Origin: Rutpela maculata
Lineage: Eukaryota > Arthropoda > Insecta > Coleoptera > Cerambycidae
Reading direction: 5' to 3'
DNA length: 64,000 nucleotides
NCBI GenBank assembly: GCA_936432065.2
Contig: OW386293.2
Span: forward strand, 26,920,234-26,984,233
The translations under genes were made by a program, and so were the position numbers. The notes under the pieces are model-generated. The model did not search any database, was not told where the DNA came from, and worked only from the letters and a program-made list of their open reading frames with translations. Position 1 is the first letter of the stretch. Each line of letters opens with the position of its first letter. Shown piece after piece: positions 11,589 through 23,808 of this stretch.

Positions 11589-12278
11589 CTATAATAGCTT
11601 ATCTAGCTGCTGAGATAAGGGGGATGAAGTTTCCTGGGTGTTGGGGATGATGTCTTGGAGATTATTATTTGAAGTAGTGTAGGGTGTAGTAGTTGTGGAG
11701 AATGATTCGATGGTTGACATACGTGATGTTAAAGTTGATGTATATATAGGGGTTGTGGTAAGGGTAGTATAGGTGGATGTAGTTGTGTTGGTGGTTGGGG
11801 TAGTAATAAAAGTTAGCGTCGGGTAGGATTCATATCTAATTTCTGAACCGTCGGATTCCTCTATATAGGTATAGTATTTGTGTACATGTATGTTTTTTGT
11901 GAACTGATAACGAAAGTTTTTGCACTTTTTAGGGAATTTGGATCTGTAAGTGGTCCTGTATAAATAGTGTCCTTTACTAGGGTTTGAATGTCTAAAATCA
12001 TACGATGGGAAAATTTGGTTAAGGAAGTGGTAGTCAGCTTTTGGATTGGTATTTTCAGGAACTATATTACCTCCCGGCTCTTGGTGCACTTCTGCTAGTA
12101 TCTGGAATTTATTCTTTAGTGGTAGTGCTGTACTGGCCTGCTCGCTTTCGATTTCGTCGGCCCATTTTACTGCTGGTTTGATGCTTGCTTTGGTGTGTGT
12201 CTGTACGGGAGGTGGTTCTTCTTTAAGCTTACTCTTGTTAGAATACATTTTAATGAAGCGAAGGTAAGACAGCGGCAC
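11589..12278 (-). CDS. Hypothetical 229-aa protein, Thr-rich C-terminus
   Basis: An uninterrupted 229-codon ORF with no family I recognise. It begins MPLSYLRFIKMYSNKSK. The middle has charged and aromatic residues (KNKFQILAEV near residue 54, YYTYIEESDGSE near 137), and the C-terminal 80 residues are rich in Thr/Ser (runs such as TTPTTNTTTSTYTT). No transmembrane segment or zinc knuckle is seen. It abuts a MITE on its 3' side with A-rich sequence between them. KNKFQIL-type strings occur in ORF1 (gag-like) proteins of some retroelements, so it could be a 5' fragment of one. A host gene exon is also possible. The start is the first ATG; a second Met is at residue 11. Confidence 0.45.
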   Translation of the reverse strand: MPLSYLRFIKMYSNKSKLKEEPPPVQTHTKASIKPAVKWADEIESEQASTALPLKNKFQILAEVHQEPGGNIVPENTNPKADYHFLNQIFPSYDFRHSNPSKGHYLYRTTYRSKFPKKCKNFRYQFTKNIHVHKYYTYIEESDGSEIRYESYPTLTFITTPTTNTTTSTYTTLTTTPIYTSTLTSRMSTIESFSTTTTPYTTSNNNLQDIIPNTQETSSPLSQQLDKLL

Positions 12279-12289
12279 TTGTTGTTGTT

Positions 12290-13100
12290 TACACGGCGCT
12301 CGCAGACTATATATGATCTGGCTATGGGCTTTTACACGGAGTAGTATTTAAATTTTAGATTAGGTTGTGTTGTTTCTGACAAATACGCATGCGCATGCGG
12401 AATTGTAAAAGCTAAAGCAGAATCGGTGTCGCTTGACGCCGACGTCCGACTTTCTCTATCTGACGTTACGTTTCAAGACCGGGTAAAATCAGACAGATTT
12501 TAATCGCTTATATTCCTGGAAGAGATTTTTTTTAATTTTTGATTTCTATGGGGTTTTTAACGATGTTTGTTTACGATTTTGAGTATTTTAATTGAATTTT
12601 ATTTTTCGGACAAGTTCCCTATTGTGCAGTTTATATAAAATGATTTGTTAAAAGTCGTTAATCACATCTGAAATCAGTGAAATAGTTTTCACCCTACCGT
12701 TATTCTCCGACTTGTTACCAGGATCTCTTATTTCAGTTTTAATAAGCCACCAGAACCGCCCCTGCTCCATTTAAACGGTCTATTAATAATTAATATTGAC
12801 ATTTACATTTCAGACTAAACTTTACTAAACTTTATTAAAAGTTGTAGAATTTATTAATAATTTTACACAAATTATAACCATTCCGATTATTTAGTTTCAT
12901 TGATAAACTCGCATAATATATGCAGCCACTCAATGGCTAGCTCGGTTTACCATTAATCCCACGTCCACGTACTAAAAACTAAACTTTGGTGTTGTATTCT
13001 CATAATTACATCAATTCGTGCCGTTAATGATTCAATTAGCATAAGGCGTATTTTACGTATAAGTAGTAGACCAGGAGCCGAGCGACCACTGTGTATGTAT
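12290..13100. other. Upstream non-coding sequence
   Basis: No gene recognised. A GC-richer patch at 12280-12480 lies upstream of the minus-strand ORF and could hold its promoter or a retroelement 5' UTR. It includes the self-complementary string CGCATGCGCATGCG at about 12388-12401. No TATA box or initiator can be assigned with confidence. Confidence 0.4.
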
Positions 13101-14068
13101 CAGAGCTGGGCAAATACTTTGAAAAAGTATTTAAATATTAAATACTAAATACCTTCAGAAAATTGAAAGTATTTAAATATTAAGTACTTTCTTCAAGAGA
13201 TAAAAGTATTTAAATAATAAATAACAAAAGTAATTAAATAGTTTAAACTTAGTATTTAAGTACTTTCTGAATATTTAAATATTTTGATAACACTGAAATA
13301 TTTTGAAGCATAGTTAAGTGTGTTTAATGGCTAAACTTCGCCAAATTTTGTAGAAATCAATAAAGACTTATTATAATTATCATTATTATTATTTTATTAA
13401 ATACTATTTGACTATTTGAGGTGTCAAAATTTTAGGTTTCATGACTTTCATGAACGTCTACCACACTATTTTAATACTTCTATACTTAACAGTTCTAGTT
13501 GGGTATTGGACTTTTATTTATCCTTTGCGTCTTCTGCAAATACCCAAATAAAGCACAGAGACTATGACACTAGTTCAACTGTTCTCTTTCACAATCACAA
13601 AACATATACATTAACAGTTAACACTTACTGTCTATGTCTGCTCTCAACCAACTTTCTGGGAATTAAGACGTGAATGACTGAAGACTGAATGATGCAATGT
13701 ATTTATTATGGTATAGTACATGCCCTGATTCTTGACGAGTATCTGCCTGTCTCCCTGGTGTATTTGATTATATTTTTTGTATTTATTTAAATACTTTGAG
13801 ATTCAAATACTTAGAGTGTATTCAAATATTTCTGAACGTATTTAAATACTGTAAGAAAAGTATTTAAAACCTTTTTTACAAGTATTAAATACTTTACCCA
13901 ATTATTTAAATAGTTCAAGTATTTATAAATACCTTTAGGATCATTTTCACAAATACTAAACAGTAAATATTTCAGATAAAGTATTTGCAAGTATAAATAC
14001 AAATACTTGCTGCAAGAAGTATTTAAATACTTATGAGGTATTTGTAAGTACATATTTGCCCAACTCTG
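13101..14068. mobile_element. hAT-type MITE (968 bp)
   Basis: The ends are CAGAGCTGGGCAAATA and, inverted, CATATTTGCCCAACTCTG, the CAGNGNTGGGCAA class typical of hAT elements. The flanking octamers GTATGTAT (13093-13100) and GTGAGTAT (14069-14076) match at six of eight positions, as expected for an aged 8-bp hAT target duplication. Subterminal zones (13115-13290 and 13790-14050) are packed with ATTTAAATACTT-type motifs in both orientations, which may be transposase-binding sites. The centre (13400-13750) is unrelated sequence without a recognisable gene. Confidence 0.8.
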
Positions 14069-14289
14069 GTGAGTATAATACGTTTACGCTAAAAATACCT
14101 GTTATGTTGTTAACTTGGGGTAACAGAGCACAGAAATACCCATGCCAACTTTTTTGTACAGGGATGAAGAGCAGAATTTTTAATAATACATCTATTTTCC
14201 TATTATCACTGAAACGAAAAAAACACGAGACACAAAAAAATTGTAAAATTAAGTTTTCTATAAAATATAATACACCAAAAAAGTCATAG

Positions 14290-15185
14290 GCGTACCATTT
14301 GGGTAGGAGGGAAGGGTTGTTTAACCCTAAACCTTAAGCCTTTTCTTAAACTTTATTTTAAAATATTTTTCCTTTAAACTATTACTCTGTGACATATCTT
14401 ACAGCGTAACAGGTATTGAAAAAATATCTGTAGCCATTTGTACAATATTTAAAGAATATGTCTCTTTATTTCCAACTTTAGAGGGCTCTAGGGGTCATGG
14501 AGGTGCGATTTTGGATAGAGGTAAATTAGGTTCAATCAACTACTTTTGAGGTGTTAAGTCTGTGGTTAATTGATTAAAAACCACCTGTATATGTAAACCA
14601 AAAACTCAATATTTTATAAAGGGTGTTGCCTAATGAGGTGCTAGTATTTCAGGGTGTGATTCCTCAGGTCATTTATTTTTATGAAGAAAAGTTTATATGG
14701 ACATAGGTCCGCAACGGCTTAATTTTTTTGCCACAGAGTGTAGAATTTTTTTTTTTTAATATCTCAGAAAGTACTTTAGATGTTATTTTCAATTTTGATA
14801 TATGTTAATAGGATATAAAACCACATATTTTAGTTAGAAAAGTTATTTTAGCGCTCCACCAGTGGCGTTCCTGCAAACATGTCCTCTGATATTTTTTACC
14901 AAAAAAGTGGTACGCCACTGACATTTTTCCACGTGAATATTTTTTCTGATTAGCCTGGCCAATTATACATGCAAACGGTCTCTTACATTTTTCTTGTCAG
15001 TTCTTGATTAAAACGACTGAATTCAAATTGCTTCATATAGCAGCATTGAATAATAATTTTTGAAAACATAAATCTAGTTATCCAGGAATAAATGACGTTT
15101 TTACGAATACCATTTTCAAAACAATATTTGTTAACATAAAGTAAGTTGTTGGTGTTGAAAACGATCTCATCGTATTATTTCTTCG
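14290..15185. other. Non-coding, probably 5' region of a mariner-like element
   Basis: No ORF. The stretch before the mariner N-terminal fragment at 15190 probably belongs to the same decayed element. No second copy or TIR was found to prove this. Confidence 0.35.
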
Positions 15186-15189
15186 GTTT

Positions 15190-15445
15190 TTAGTGTAGCC
15201 GATTTTTTTCGACTATTCATCGCCGTCTTTGTGAAACTGGTAGCTTCTAAAAAGGCACATCAGAAGGTAGACCTCGAATAGTCAGAACACCCGGAATTGA
15301 GGAAGAGGTGCTGCAGGAAATCGACGAACATCCTGAGGCGAGTACGAGGAAGCTTGTTACATTGCTAGAACTCTAAATATTTTGAGTGCGATATGGATAA
15401 TCCACTCGAATTGTACAGTATACTTTTTCTACGTCCAGTTTAATA
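15190..15445 (+). pseudogene. Mariner-like transposase N-terminal fragment
   Basis: In one frame, HRRLCETGSF is followed by SEGRPRIVRTPGIEEEVLQE and then HPEASTRKL, the second helix-turn-helix region of an insect mariner-like (DDE_3) transposase. The frame breaks after that and no catalytic region follows. The 22252-26141 and 31485-32225 remnants belong to the same broad group but cover other parts of the protein. Short and non-functional. Confidence 0.7.
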
Positions 15446-15904
15446 AAACTACAAAATTTGTCTAACAACATATTACACAAATACACACTGACAGTACACG
15501 CTGACAGTTACTTTGACAGCTTACGCACTAATTTGATTTTAAAAAGAATAGTTGCCTATGTACTTAATACACGAACTGTGATTGATCTGTTTCATTTTAT
15601 TTCCATCCTAGAACTGATATGAAATATATCCGTTCAGTTAACTGGAATTGCCTACTTATCCATTCTAAAGACTGTACAGAAAACAGCAAATTTACATAAG
15701 GGAGTAGTACTTGCGCACTTACTAGGTGCATAGTTATCAAGTTTCTGATTGCTAGTCATAAAGTTGATAATATTCACTGAATTACATGATTAACCAGTAC
15801 ATGCATGTGGTAGTAAGCTCAACTACACCATCAATTATCGTCATCATAATATTCCCCATTTATTTTTCAAAAATTATCTCAGTGATAGACGGCAGAGAGT
15901 GTTG

Positions 15905-17101
15905 TGCTGTGGTCGATAGGTAGGATAGTGTGCTGGGGCCCTTATTATTTTCTATATATATATTGCGGATTTTTATACATTTCTGTCTAGTTGTCAAATT
16001 CACCAATATGCGGACGATACCCAAATTTTTGACTCATTTCCTTACGACAGTACCAAACAGACTGTGGTGGACAAAATTAATTTGGATTTGCAATCTCTGT
16101 CAAAAGTATATAGTGCTCATAAACTTATTTTAAATGAATTAAAAACTGAAGTTCTTGTATTTGGTAAGCAGAAACAAGCAATAGCTGCCCATCCCGACTT
16201 TCGTATAACAATAAGCAGCGTAATAATTAGGCCTAAAGATATGTGTAAAAATCTTGGCGTTTACCTGGATACTCATGAAATTCCAGACACATGTTAATCA
16301 CTTGGTGCAGAAATCTTATGGTAAACTGAAACTACTTTATATTTATAAAGACTCTCTAAGTATATCAGTTAAACTAAGGTTATGCGACTCTCTGATCCTA
16401 TCACTATTAAATTACGCTGACACTGTCTTTTGGCCTTGTTTGCTGCAGTCAGACAAATTTACCTTGCAAAAGATACAGAATAGCTCTCTGAGGCATTGTT
16501 TTGGGTTACGTAAATTCGACAGAATTACCGAGAAACTGTTAGATTCTAAATGGCTTAATTTGAATGAGCGGTTTGAACTTCACTTGTCTTGTTTGGTGTA
16601 TAAAATAAACAAATTTGAATCACATGAGTATTTGTGTAAAAAATTGGTAAAAGGTGCTGAAATTCACGATCGTCCCACACGATATCGAAGCCTGTTTACA
16701 GTTCCGAAGCACAGATCTGCTAAATTTCAGGGAGCTTTCTCTTACAATACTGTAAAAATATTTAACAAAATTCCCCAAAGCACAAAAAACGCCCCGAGTA
16801 TCTACTCATTTAAAAAACAAATGAAGAAATTTATTGTCATCTCGTACATAGGGAGCGAATTATAATTACAGAATTATAATATTATCAATTATGTCAAGAT
16901 ATTAAGTAGTTTTTAATATTTTCATGGATAATTTCAGCAGTAGGTACTTTGTCATTTATTGTTCCTTTTCTTTACCTGTTGTTATTTCCTTCATTTTATA
17001 TTTTATATTTACCGTGGTGGTTGCGTGGAAGAGCCAGTAATCGAACGTCGCCACCATTTCATTACATTATTTTGTTAATTTTTTTGGTATTAAATAAAGG
17101 C

Positions 17102-17134
<33 letters not shown>

Positions 17135-17135
17135 C
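15905..17135 (+). pseudogene. CR1-like LINE, reverse transcriptase C-terminal part and 3' end
   Basis: A 5'-truncated non-LTR retrotransposon. Near 15935 GPLLFSIYI marks the B-motif region, and near 16003-16030 HQYADDTQIF carries the YADD catalytic motif. The frame then shifts at least twice (16064-16297, then 16254-16865). The last 200 residues (LRLCDSLILSLLNYADTVFW, IQNSSLRHCFGLRK, SIYSFKKQMKKF) match the usual C-terminal region of CR1/L2-type proteins. The 3' UTR ends TAAATAAAGGCCA followed by a TTA microsatellite at 17104-17135. The LINE at 54375-57666 ends the same way and is a relative. Inactive. Confidence 0.8.
17104..17135 (+). repeat. (TTA)n tail of LINE
   Basis: A TTA/TAT microsatellite directly after the TAAATAAAGGCC end of the LINE, serving as its 3' tail in place of poly(A). 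It gives the insertion boundary against the RNase H LINE fragment that follows. Confidence 0.8.
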
Positions 17136-17146
17136 ATCTAAAATGA

Positions 17147-18480
17147 ATGAGAGTGAGGACTCAGGATGTATGGAGAAAAATTAAGGGATCCCCTCCCTGG
17201 GTGAGTACCGCAACAGTGTTCCAATCAGAAGTCACAGCTATAGAAATCTGTGCACGAGAAATGATATGGAAGTCATACACTGACAAAAGAAACCGTATCA
17301 TGACTGACAACCAAGCAGCTCTCAATGTTCTGGATGCAGTAGAGATAAAAACACTTAAACAAACCACAAATCCAAAGCAAAGGCTGTCCGGAAGGGGGTT
17401 ACTCATTTGGAAAACGCAGACATATATCCGTACCCACCGGTATTGTCAGTACCGGGGCTGGGGCTCGAATCCAAAACGCGATAGACAGTCGGTCACCATA
17501 TTTTCTGTTTGCTATTTTGCTATTTAAAATCTTTATTTTATTCTACTATGATTAACATGGCATTATGAGGGTATTTTATTTCAGTTTACAATAAAATAAA
17601 ATAATAATAGCTACGGGACAACAAGCACGAGGACTGTGCGCTGCCCCGCAGCGGCCAGATGTCTCGGCGAAATACCCCAGGCCACTAGTGAACGAAAGTT
17701 ACAGGCAAACTTCTGAAAGATCATTTGCGTTTGTTTTAATTATGTATAAAATACTCAAATGAAATCGCTTCTTGACTTATTATTGTCATATAGCGAAAAT
17801 AAAAATAAAAATCCTGTTTGAGAACGTCATCTGATAAAAAAATAGCATACTCGCCTTAACCGACTGAGCTACCGTTCTAAAATGGCAAGAGACTGCCTTA
17901 ATTCCTTGGCGACACTGACGGAACAGTGTTCAATTGGAGTGGATTCGAGGACACCAGGGCAATAAAGGTAATGGAAAAGCAGATAAGATGGCCAAAGAAG
18001 ATGCAAGAATAGCCTTGAAGGGGCACGAGCCAACCTGCGGGATATCATATAGTACTGCAAGAGAACTGATAAAGAAAACTATTAAGTCAGAAACCCAACT
18101 TGGAATAAGACAGTCACGTATGCTCATTGCTGACGGACCATCCGGGACAAAGACCGACGAATTGCTAAAGCCGAGTAGAAAACAGCTGAAATGTGCAATG
18201 GGTATTCTAACAGGACATTGAACACTAAATAAACAAGTAACCAATATAAGGGCGAGGGACAATCCGCGCAGCTCATACTATGAGAATGTCCAGCCTTGGT
18301 GGCTGGAATAGCCAGAGCTCCTATCAACAGTACCCTCTTCTTTTGGAGAATAACGGGACTAAAGGGATCACGAGACTATGGGGTGCAATAAGCTTGAGCT
18401 TCAGTACGGCGGGGTTTAGGCACCACAACCCATAAGGATAACTTCTCTTGTATACCTCTAATCCCTATGCACAAATCCAT
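17147..18480 (+). pseudogene. RNase H-bearing LINE fragment (Jockey/LOA/R1-like), interrupted
   Basis: The RNase H domain of a different LINE. ATVFQSEVTAIEICA at about 17213-17260 and IMTDNQAALNVLDA at 17298-17340 carry the acidic residues. The domain resumes at about 17886 (DCLNSLATLTE) and continues with QLEWIRGHQGNKGNGKADKM at 17930-17990. The C-terminal zinc-knuckle-like region after LTGH (18215) is decayed. The two halves are separated by about 525 bp of foreign sequence (17352-17877). The reverse transcriptase part is missing 5' because the (TTA)n-tailed LINE abuts it. Confidence 0.75.
17352..17877 (-). mobile_element. Insertion with tRNA-like head, probable tRNA-derived SINE
   Basis: Sequence between the two RNase H halves. 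At its right end, on the minus strand, GAACGGTAGCTCAGTCGG followed by TTAAGGCGAG looks like the 5' part of a tRNA, with an A box (TAGCTCAGTCGG). ACGTTCTCAAAC about 40 bases further is a weak B box. A second B-box-like string GGCTCGAATCC lies on the plus strand at about 17463-17473. About 525 bp is long for one SINE, so it may be composite. No clear target duplication was found. Confidence 0.5.
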
Positions 18481-18484
18481 AGTT

Positions 18485-19842
18485 ACTCAATGGAGTATTA
18501 GAAAAAGACCACTTTTTTTATTTTGTGTGCCTGTTATTTTTTTATTATTTATCGATTCCCGCACACCACATTCCCATTACTATATTTTTACAAGCTATTT
18601 TTTTACACATTTATAGTTTTGCCCCACATCCCAGTACCAAGAAAAGGCTGACAGGGACATTTCTGTACTTTACGACACCAAATTAACACTCATTAACATT
18701 ACACTCATTTTTGACAAAAACTTATTAACACAATTAGTAGTCGGTGAGCTCCTGGTCTATAATGATATTATTAACAGGTTGATTTATCCTATTAGCTTTA
18801 ATCGTTTTAGTAGTAGTTAATTGACATCGTGACTTTTGTTTACTAAAATATGTCTTTATATAGGTTCTCTAATCACTTGGTTTGGGAATTGCTTACTGTG
18901 CGTAGGCCTCGGTACATACATGGCGAACTTTGGCAAACCTTTTAAGTGGGACGTATGCAAATTGTGAAGACCTTTTGCGGTTTTATGAGGCTTTTCGGAT
19001 CATTATTTGGTAGTGGGAACATAATATTTGCTGTGTATACATCTTGTTACTGCACATTTTAAGCTATGCCAAGATTATTCAATATAAGTGATTTTCAATC
19101 ATTATTACTAGTGGTATCGTATATTGGAAAACTTCATGACTTATTATTTCAATGAATTTCCTAATCTCAAAACATTTAGTGATTTTTCTGAAATACTTTA
19201 AAGAAAATACACTTTCAACGATCAGAAATCAGTGTACTAAATGTTGCAAAACGACCAAAAATTACATTTTCGTAAACATTGATTGCCCATCATTTTTTTC
19301 TAAACATCGAACAGCAACATTTTTTTTTTAATATAGGTTGTTGTTTCAAAACTTCTTTGCTAAAAAACAATTTTCTTGTAAATTTTAATCACATCTGAAA
19401 TCCATTAACTATTATTTAAAAATATTTTAAGAAACATACAATAATAAAAAGTATGTATTAGTGTCGAGTCAACGGACTGATAAAATGATCAAAATTTCTA
19501 ATTTAAGTGCTGATAAATGGATTTTGAAGAAACCTTGTGCAATATGTTTTTAATAACATTAATAAAAAAAGTTGAAAAAAAGATTATAGTAGGAGATGAT
19601 CGGAAGGGGTAGAAAACTTTTATCACGGGTTCCAAAATTTGTGGAATTAGGTTAAAAATTAAAAAAAAAACATAAAATGGCCCAAAATAAGATGTTTTTA
19701 CTCTTGTGAATTTTTTCGAAAAATGCATATTTTTCGAGATATGGCCACTCTAAAATTCCTAAAAGTGGGGGAGGGGAAATTTAAAAGTTGAAAAAAAAAA
19801 TCTGATCAGGTGAATATATCATCGAACTACAAGACATTTTTT
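18485..19842. other. Non-coding, no gene recognised
   Basis: AT-rich sequence with no recognisable ORF. It follows the decayed LINE 3' end and runs to the FLYWCH fragment. Confidence 0.45.
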
Positions 19843-20350
19843 TTATTTGCAATTTTTCTGTAAACTGTCATTTCTCCTTACAAATATTTTATCTTTATTG
19901 GTCTTCAGCGATAGTTGTCGCAACACTTTATGGAACTCTTCCCGATTTTTTGGTAATTTCGGGAGATGCGATGATCTGGCGTGATACAAGTTCTTTCGAA
20001 CTCGTTGAAAATCCTTGGTTGTTATTGTTTCTGGGTCGGTTTTCTTCAATTCTTTTCTAATAATTTTCATTGGTTTCTCACAAATGTCATCAACAGCCAC
20101 ACGTTTTACACTATTGCTCAGTAGTTGCCTGTTTGACAAATTTGTAGGATTTTTCTCGTGGTTATGCAGTAGTACAGACTCCGTAATTATGTTATTGGCG
20201 CTCTCAGTTTTGATGTAAGCCTTGCACAATGTCTTCCGCGATGAACACGACCACCGTTTAATATTACCCGCTAACATTTTTTTAAAAACTGAACTTGTAA
20301 CCGTCCACAAGCAGTAAAGCTATTCCCTTTTCACTCAGAATTTCACTCAT
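19843..20350 (-). pseudogene. FLYWCH zinc-finger N-terminus of a MULE-type transposase
   Basis: Starting at the ATG complement at 20348-20350, one frame reads MSEILSEKGIALLLVDGYKF. After a frameshift it continues RWSCSSRKTLCKAYI and LLHNHEKNP. This gives the C..C..H-x-H layout of a FLYWCH finger. The following 90 residues (KPMKIIRKELKK, RVRKNLYHARSSHLPKLP) match the linker usually found between FLYWCH and the MULE DDE domain in insect Mutator-like elements. The DDE domain is absent. A host FLYWCH gene is possible, but the linker and frameshift favour a transposon relic. Confidence 0.65.
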
Positions 20351-20359
20351 CTTGCAATA

Positions 20360-21895
20360 ATGAAACAGCTCTTCGGCCACATTCAGCCACTTCTTTTATA
20401 CCGAGTATCAGGTATATTAATGTTAATAATCAGTTAAACCATTCCTTCTCCAGCGCCTATATATCTACCTGGATTCACCGGAGATAATTCGGCCCGTAGC
20501 GGGAGACAATTCGGTTGCGCTACAATTTTACCTGCGGTCAAGAGGAGACAACTCGACCCTGGCGGGATGCATGTTTATTATTTTAACAATAGAACAAGAC
20601 TAAAATAGCCCTCTTAGGCACTAATTGAAATAAGTGCACTATACCTGCTATACCCGACTTCCGAAAAAATCGATCCGCCTCTGGAATCACCAGCCGCATT
20701 CGACGACGACACGCGTTATGCAAATTGGTTTGCAGTGGAACAATAGGAATGCCGCACGTCGGTCATAACTTAACCACAAAGATTAAAACTTACGTTATAG
20801 ATTAGGTTACAAACAATATTTCAATAAAGATAAGGAAGTATAGAGTTCCAGACGATATTCCTTACACTATACGACCGGGATTCTCTCAGTGAACAGACTT
20901 TATGTCAAAATATTACCGCGATAAATCTCGATGCGTCGATAGAGAAAATTACAGCCAAATATTTTTCGTGCATGCCGATTTAGCTTACTTTACCACTAAT
21001 AATGGCATTTGGTTGATGCAATATTGAAAAAAAAACGGGCATTCATTGATTTTCACGTCAATGAGTGAAATAATCAGCTAGAAATTCGTGCAATTGCTTC
21101 ATTTTACACACTACTGTGCATAGGAACAAGCTTGCTTAGTCTATAGGTTGTACAATATTGACGGCTTAATGTGGTGGTCGTAGAGAAATATATCAAATCA
21201 AATTTGTAAAAAAATGTGTTCAAATTTTCACTAGTTCGTAAAAGTTGATAATTTTGAAACTAAAATGACAATCAAAAAGTTAGCTTTTCAAAACAAGTGT
21301 AAGAAAATATTATTTTATTCCCTCTTATTCCTCCTCCGTCGCATATGTATTATGATTATGCCTAAATGAAAATACATGTATAAAAGCCGGCTATAGTAGC
21401 TAAGGCACATCTAGACATTCTTATGTAATATGCATGATTAAAGTAGCCTCGGGCGGTTTGTTTTTTCTAGAAATTGAAATAAAAGTGATATATAAAGAGG
21501 AGGAAGAATGAAAATATAATAATTTAAATGTCTTTCACTTTCTGCGTTGCGCCAGTTATTTTCTGAAAGAATGTGAAACAGCTTACGACAGAACTAGTTG
21601 TAATGACTGCGTTCGTACTTTGCCAACTATGATTATCCATTTGACTTACGGCAAGTCAAATGAGTTTTAATAAAACATGATCTAAATATTACCTGGGGGA
21701 GTTGGGCAGGTCGACTTGTACACATTTTTCTGCATCGTTGACAAATAGGTTTCGTTTGTAATTAGAAATTTGTAAAAACAATTAAAAATGATCTCTGAAA
21801 AAGTGCGTTATTATACGGTGTAGTGGAATTTTTTTAGAGATGAAATCCAATATTATGAATTTTATCTATTGAGTTTTTAAATAGTCAAAATCATC
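20360..21895. other. Non-coding, no gene recognised
   Basis: A GC-richer patch around 20460-20720 precedes AT-rich sequence. I see no ORF, RNA gene or repeat match here. Confidence 0.45.
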
Positions 21896-23808
21896 TACAG
21901 AACAGGGTGGACCACTATGGCAAATAGACAAAAACCAATATAGGTGTCCTGAGCTCGATTTTCCAGAAACAAACAATGGCGTAAACCGCGATCCTCTATC
22001 TTTTTCGACTACCGAGCTACAGAGCGTTTTTGGAAAATTGGCATTTTTGGATGACCTCTATATCCCAACTACCAAGTGTCGAATCAAAAATCGAGTAACA
22101 CATTCTTAAAGCACTTTTTCGAGTGGAATCCGCTGCTGATAAGGAGAAAATTATGTATGCCTCAATTTTCGAGATATAAACATAACTTGTGTTTTCTTTG
22201 AATGGAACATCCTGTAAAATAATTCAAACCCTACAAAATTAGGATTAGTCACCATCTATACCCAAATGACATTCAAAAGCGTCTCGATTTTTGCCAGTGG
22301 TTTTGGCGTCAGTGCAATGAAGTGCAAGGATTTGAAGGAACAATTATACGGACAAACGAGGCCCATATAAGCAGTGCCGAAATTTTTAGTCGGCATAATA
22401 ACCACCATTTTTCTCATGAAAATCTGCACGTAACCGCTACAGTTAATCGTCAAGGATGATTTGGATTTGATGTATGGTGCGGTTTTATTGGATACCATAT
22501 ATCATTTCGTTTAACGGTAAAGGGTTTAGCCGGATAAGCATGACGAGTCGGCCCCCAAATGGCAACCTATATCGAAACTTATGTTTTAATATCGACTTGA
22601 TGTATAAAAGCGATTTATATGTGTTTTGCCGCCGTACTCCGCTTTGACTTTGAGATATGGAAAAAAATGAGCGCATGCATGACTGTCGTTCAGAGAGACA
22701 TATCTCGAAAACTAATTAAGCTAGAGAGTTAAACCAACAGGAGGTTTCAGGTAACCTTAAAGAGTATATTTTATATTTTTTTTTAATTTTTAGAATAATT
22801 ACGCACCTCATTAAAAAATAAATAAAAAATATAACAATTAATATTTCCGTGTTCTCTGTGACTTAGAATCATTGAAATAATATATGTTGTAATACTTTAT
22901 ATACACTATTACTCATAAAAGTTGCGTTAGAAAAAAGTTGGTGCAACACTTCGAAAAAAAAATAAAATTCGACGCGCATTACATCATATAAGAATACACA
23001 CATATAAATATTTTATGAATTTGAATTATTGTCAGAAGAGAAATTGATTGAAAATATAAATAATTGTCACGAAATACCTATTTCATACGGCACACAGTGG
23101 CACGAATCGTAATTTTTTCGTTCAAAATTATTTAGAGCACTTCGCAACCGATTGGGATATATATTTTTTTAAATACTCGTTATTTAATTTCAAAAAAAAC
23201 GTAAGAGAGTCGATTTTTTAACTATGCTAACCAAAATTATTGAGCTCCGCCAAAATATCCATTTTTTATTTAAATCTTAATAAAACTTACAAAAAAAATT
23301 TTTTGTTCTTACCCAATTTACATAAATCTTGTTACTCGGGGGGTTTTTGAGGTCGCTGATTACGAATCTGATATCCAAATTGTCATAAACCGACCTGCAA
23401 AATGGCGGCTATAAAATGCTAAAAAATTATGAAAAATTATGGCCGATCCAATATGGCGGCAATAAGATGATAAAACTAACTTAAATGCATTAAACTAGAT
23501 AGACTTTTCCTAAGAATTATAAAAAAATTTAAAAAGGATCAAATTTTCTGAAATTTTCAAGTATATCCAATATGGCTGCCATACATTAATTATCAATCAT
23601 AAATATGCGATTCAGTCCTATATTTATATAAATAATATATTTAATTTTTAAATGATATTTAATATACTATATGTTTAATATAATATAAAAATATAAAGGA
23701 CTTTATTTTTTAAATGTATTTAAGATAATCAACAACTAAAAAAATTATCAACTCAATTGGAGTATTAATATTATTTAAACAACACAGATTAAGCAGTTAA
23801 ACTAAGTT

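Noticed and set aside
13811..14053. An 80-codon Tyr/Leu-rich minus-strand ORF
   Set aside because: It is a translation of the ATTTAAATACTT repeat array in the hAT MITE.
17845..17880. A tRNA gene on the minus strand
   Set aside because: The A-box half is good, but no acceptor-stem closure, anticodon arm or proper B box follows at tRNA spacing.
22256..22498. An 80-codon minus-strand ORF
   Set aside because: It is the shadow of the plus-strand mariner transposase frame at the same place.
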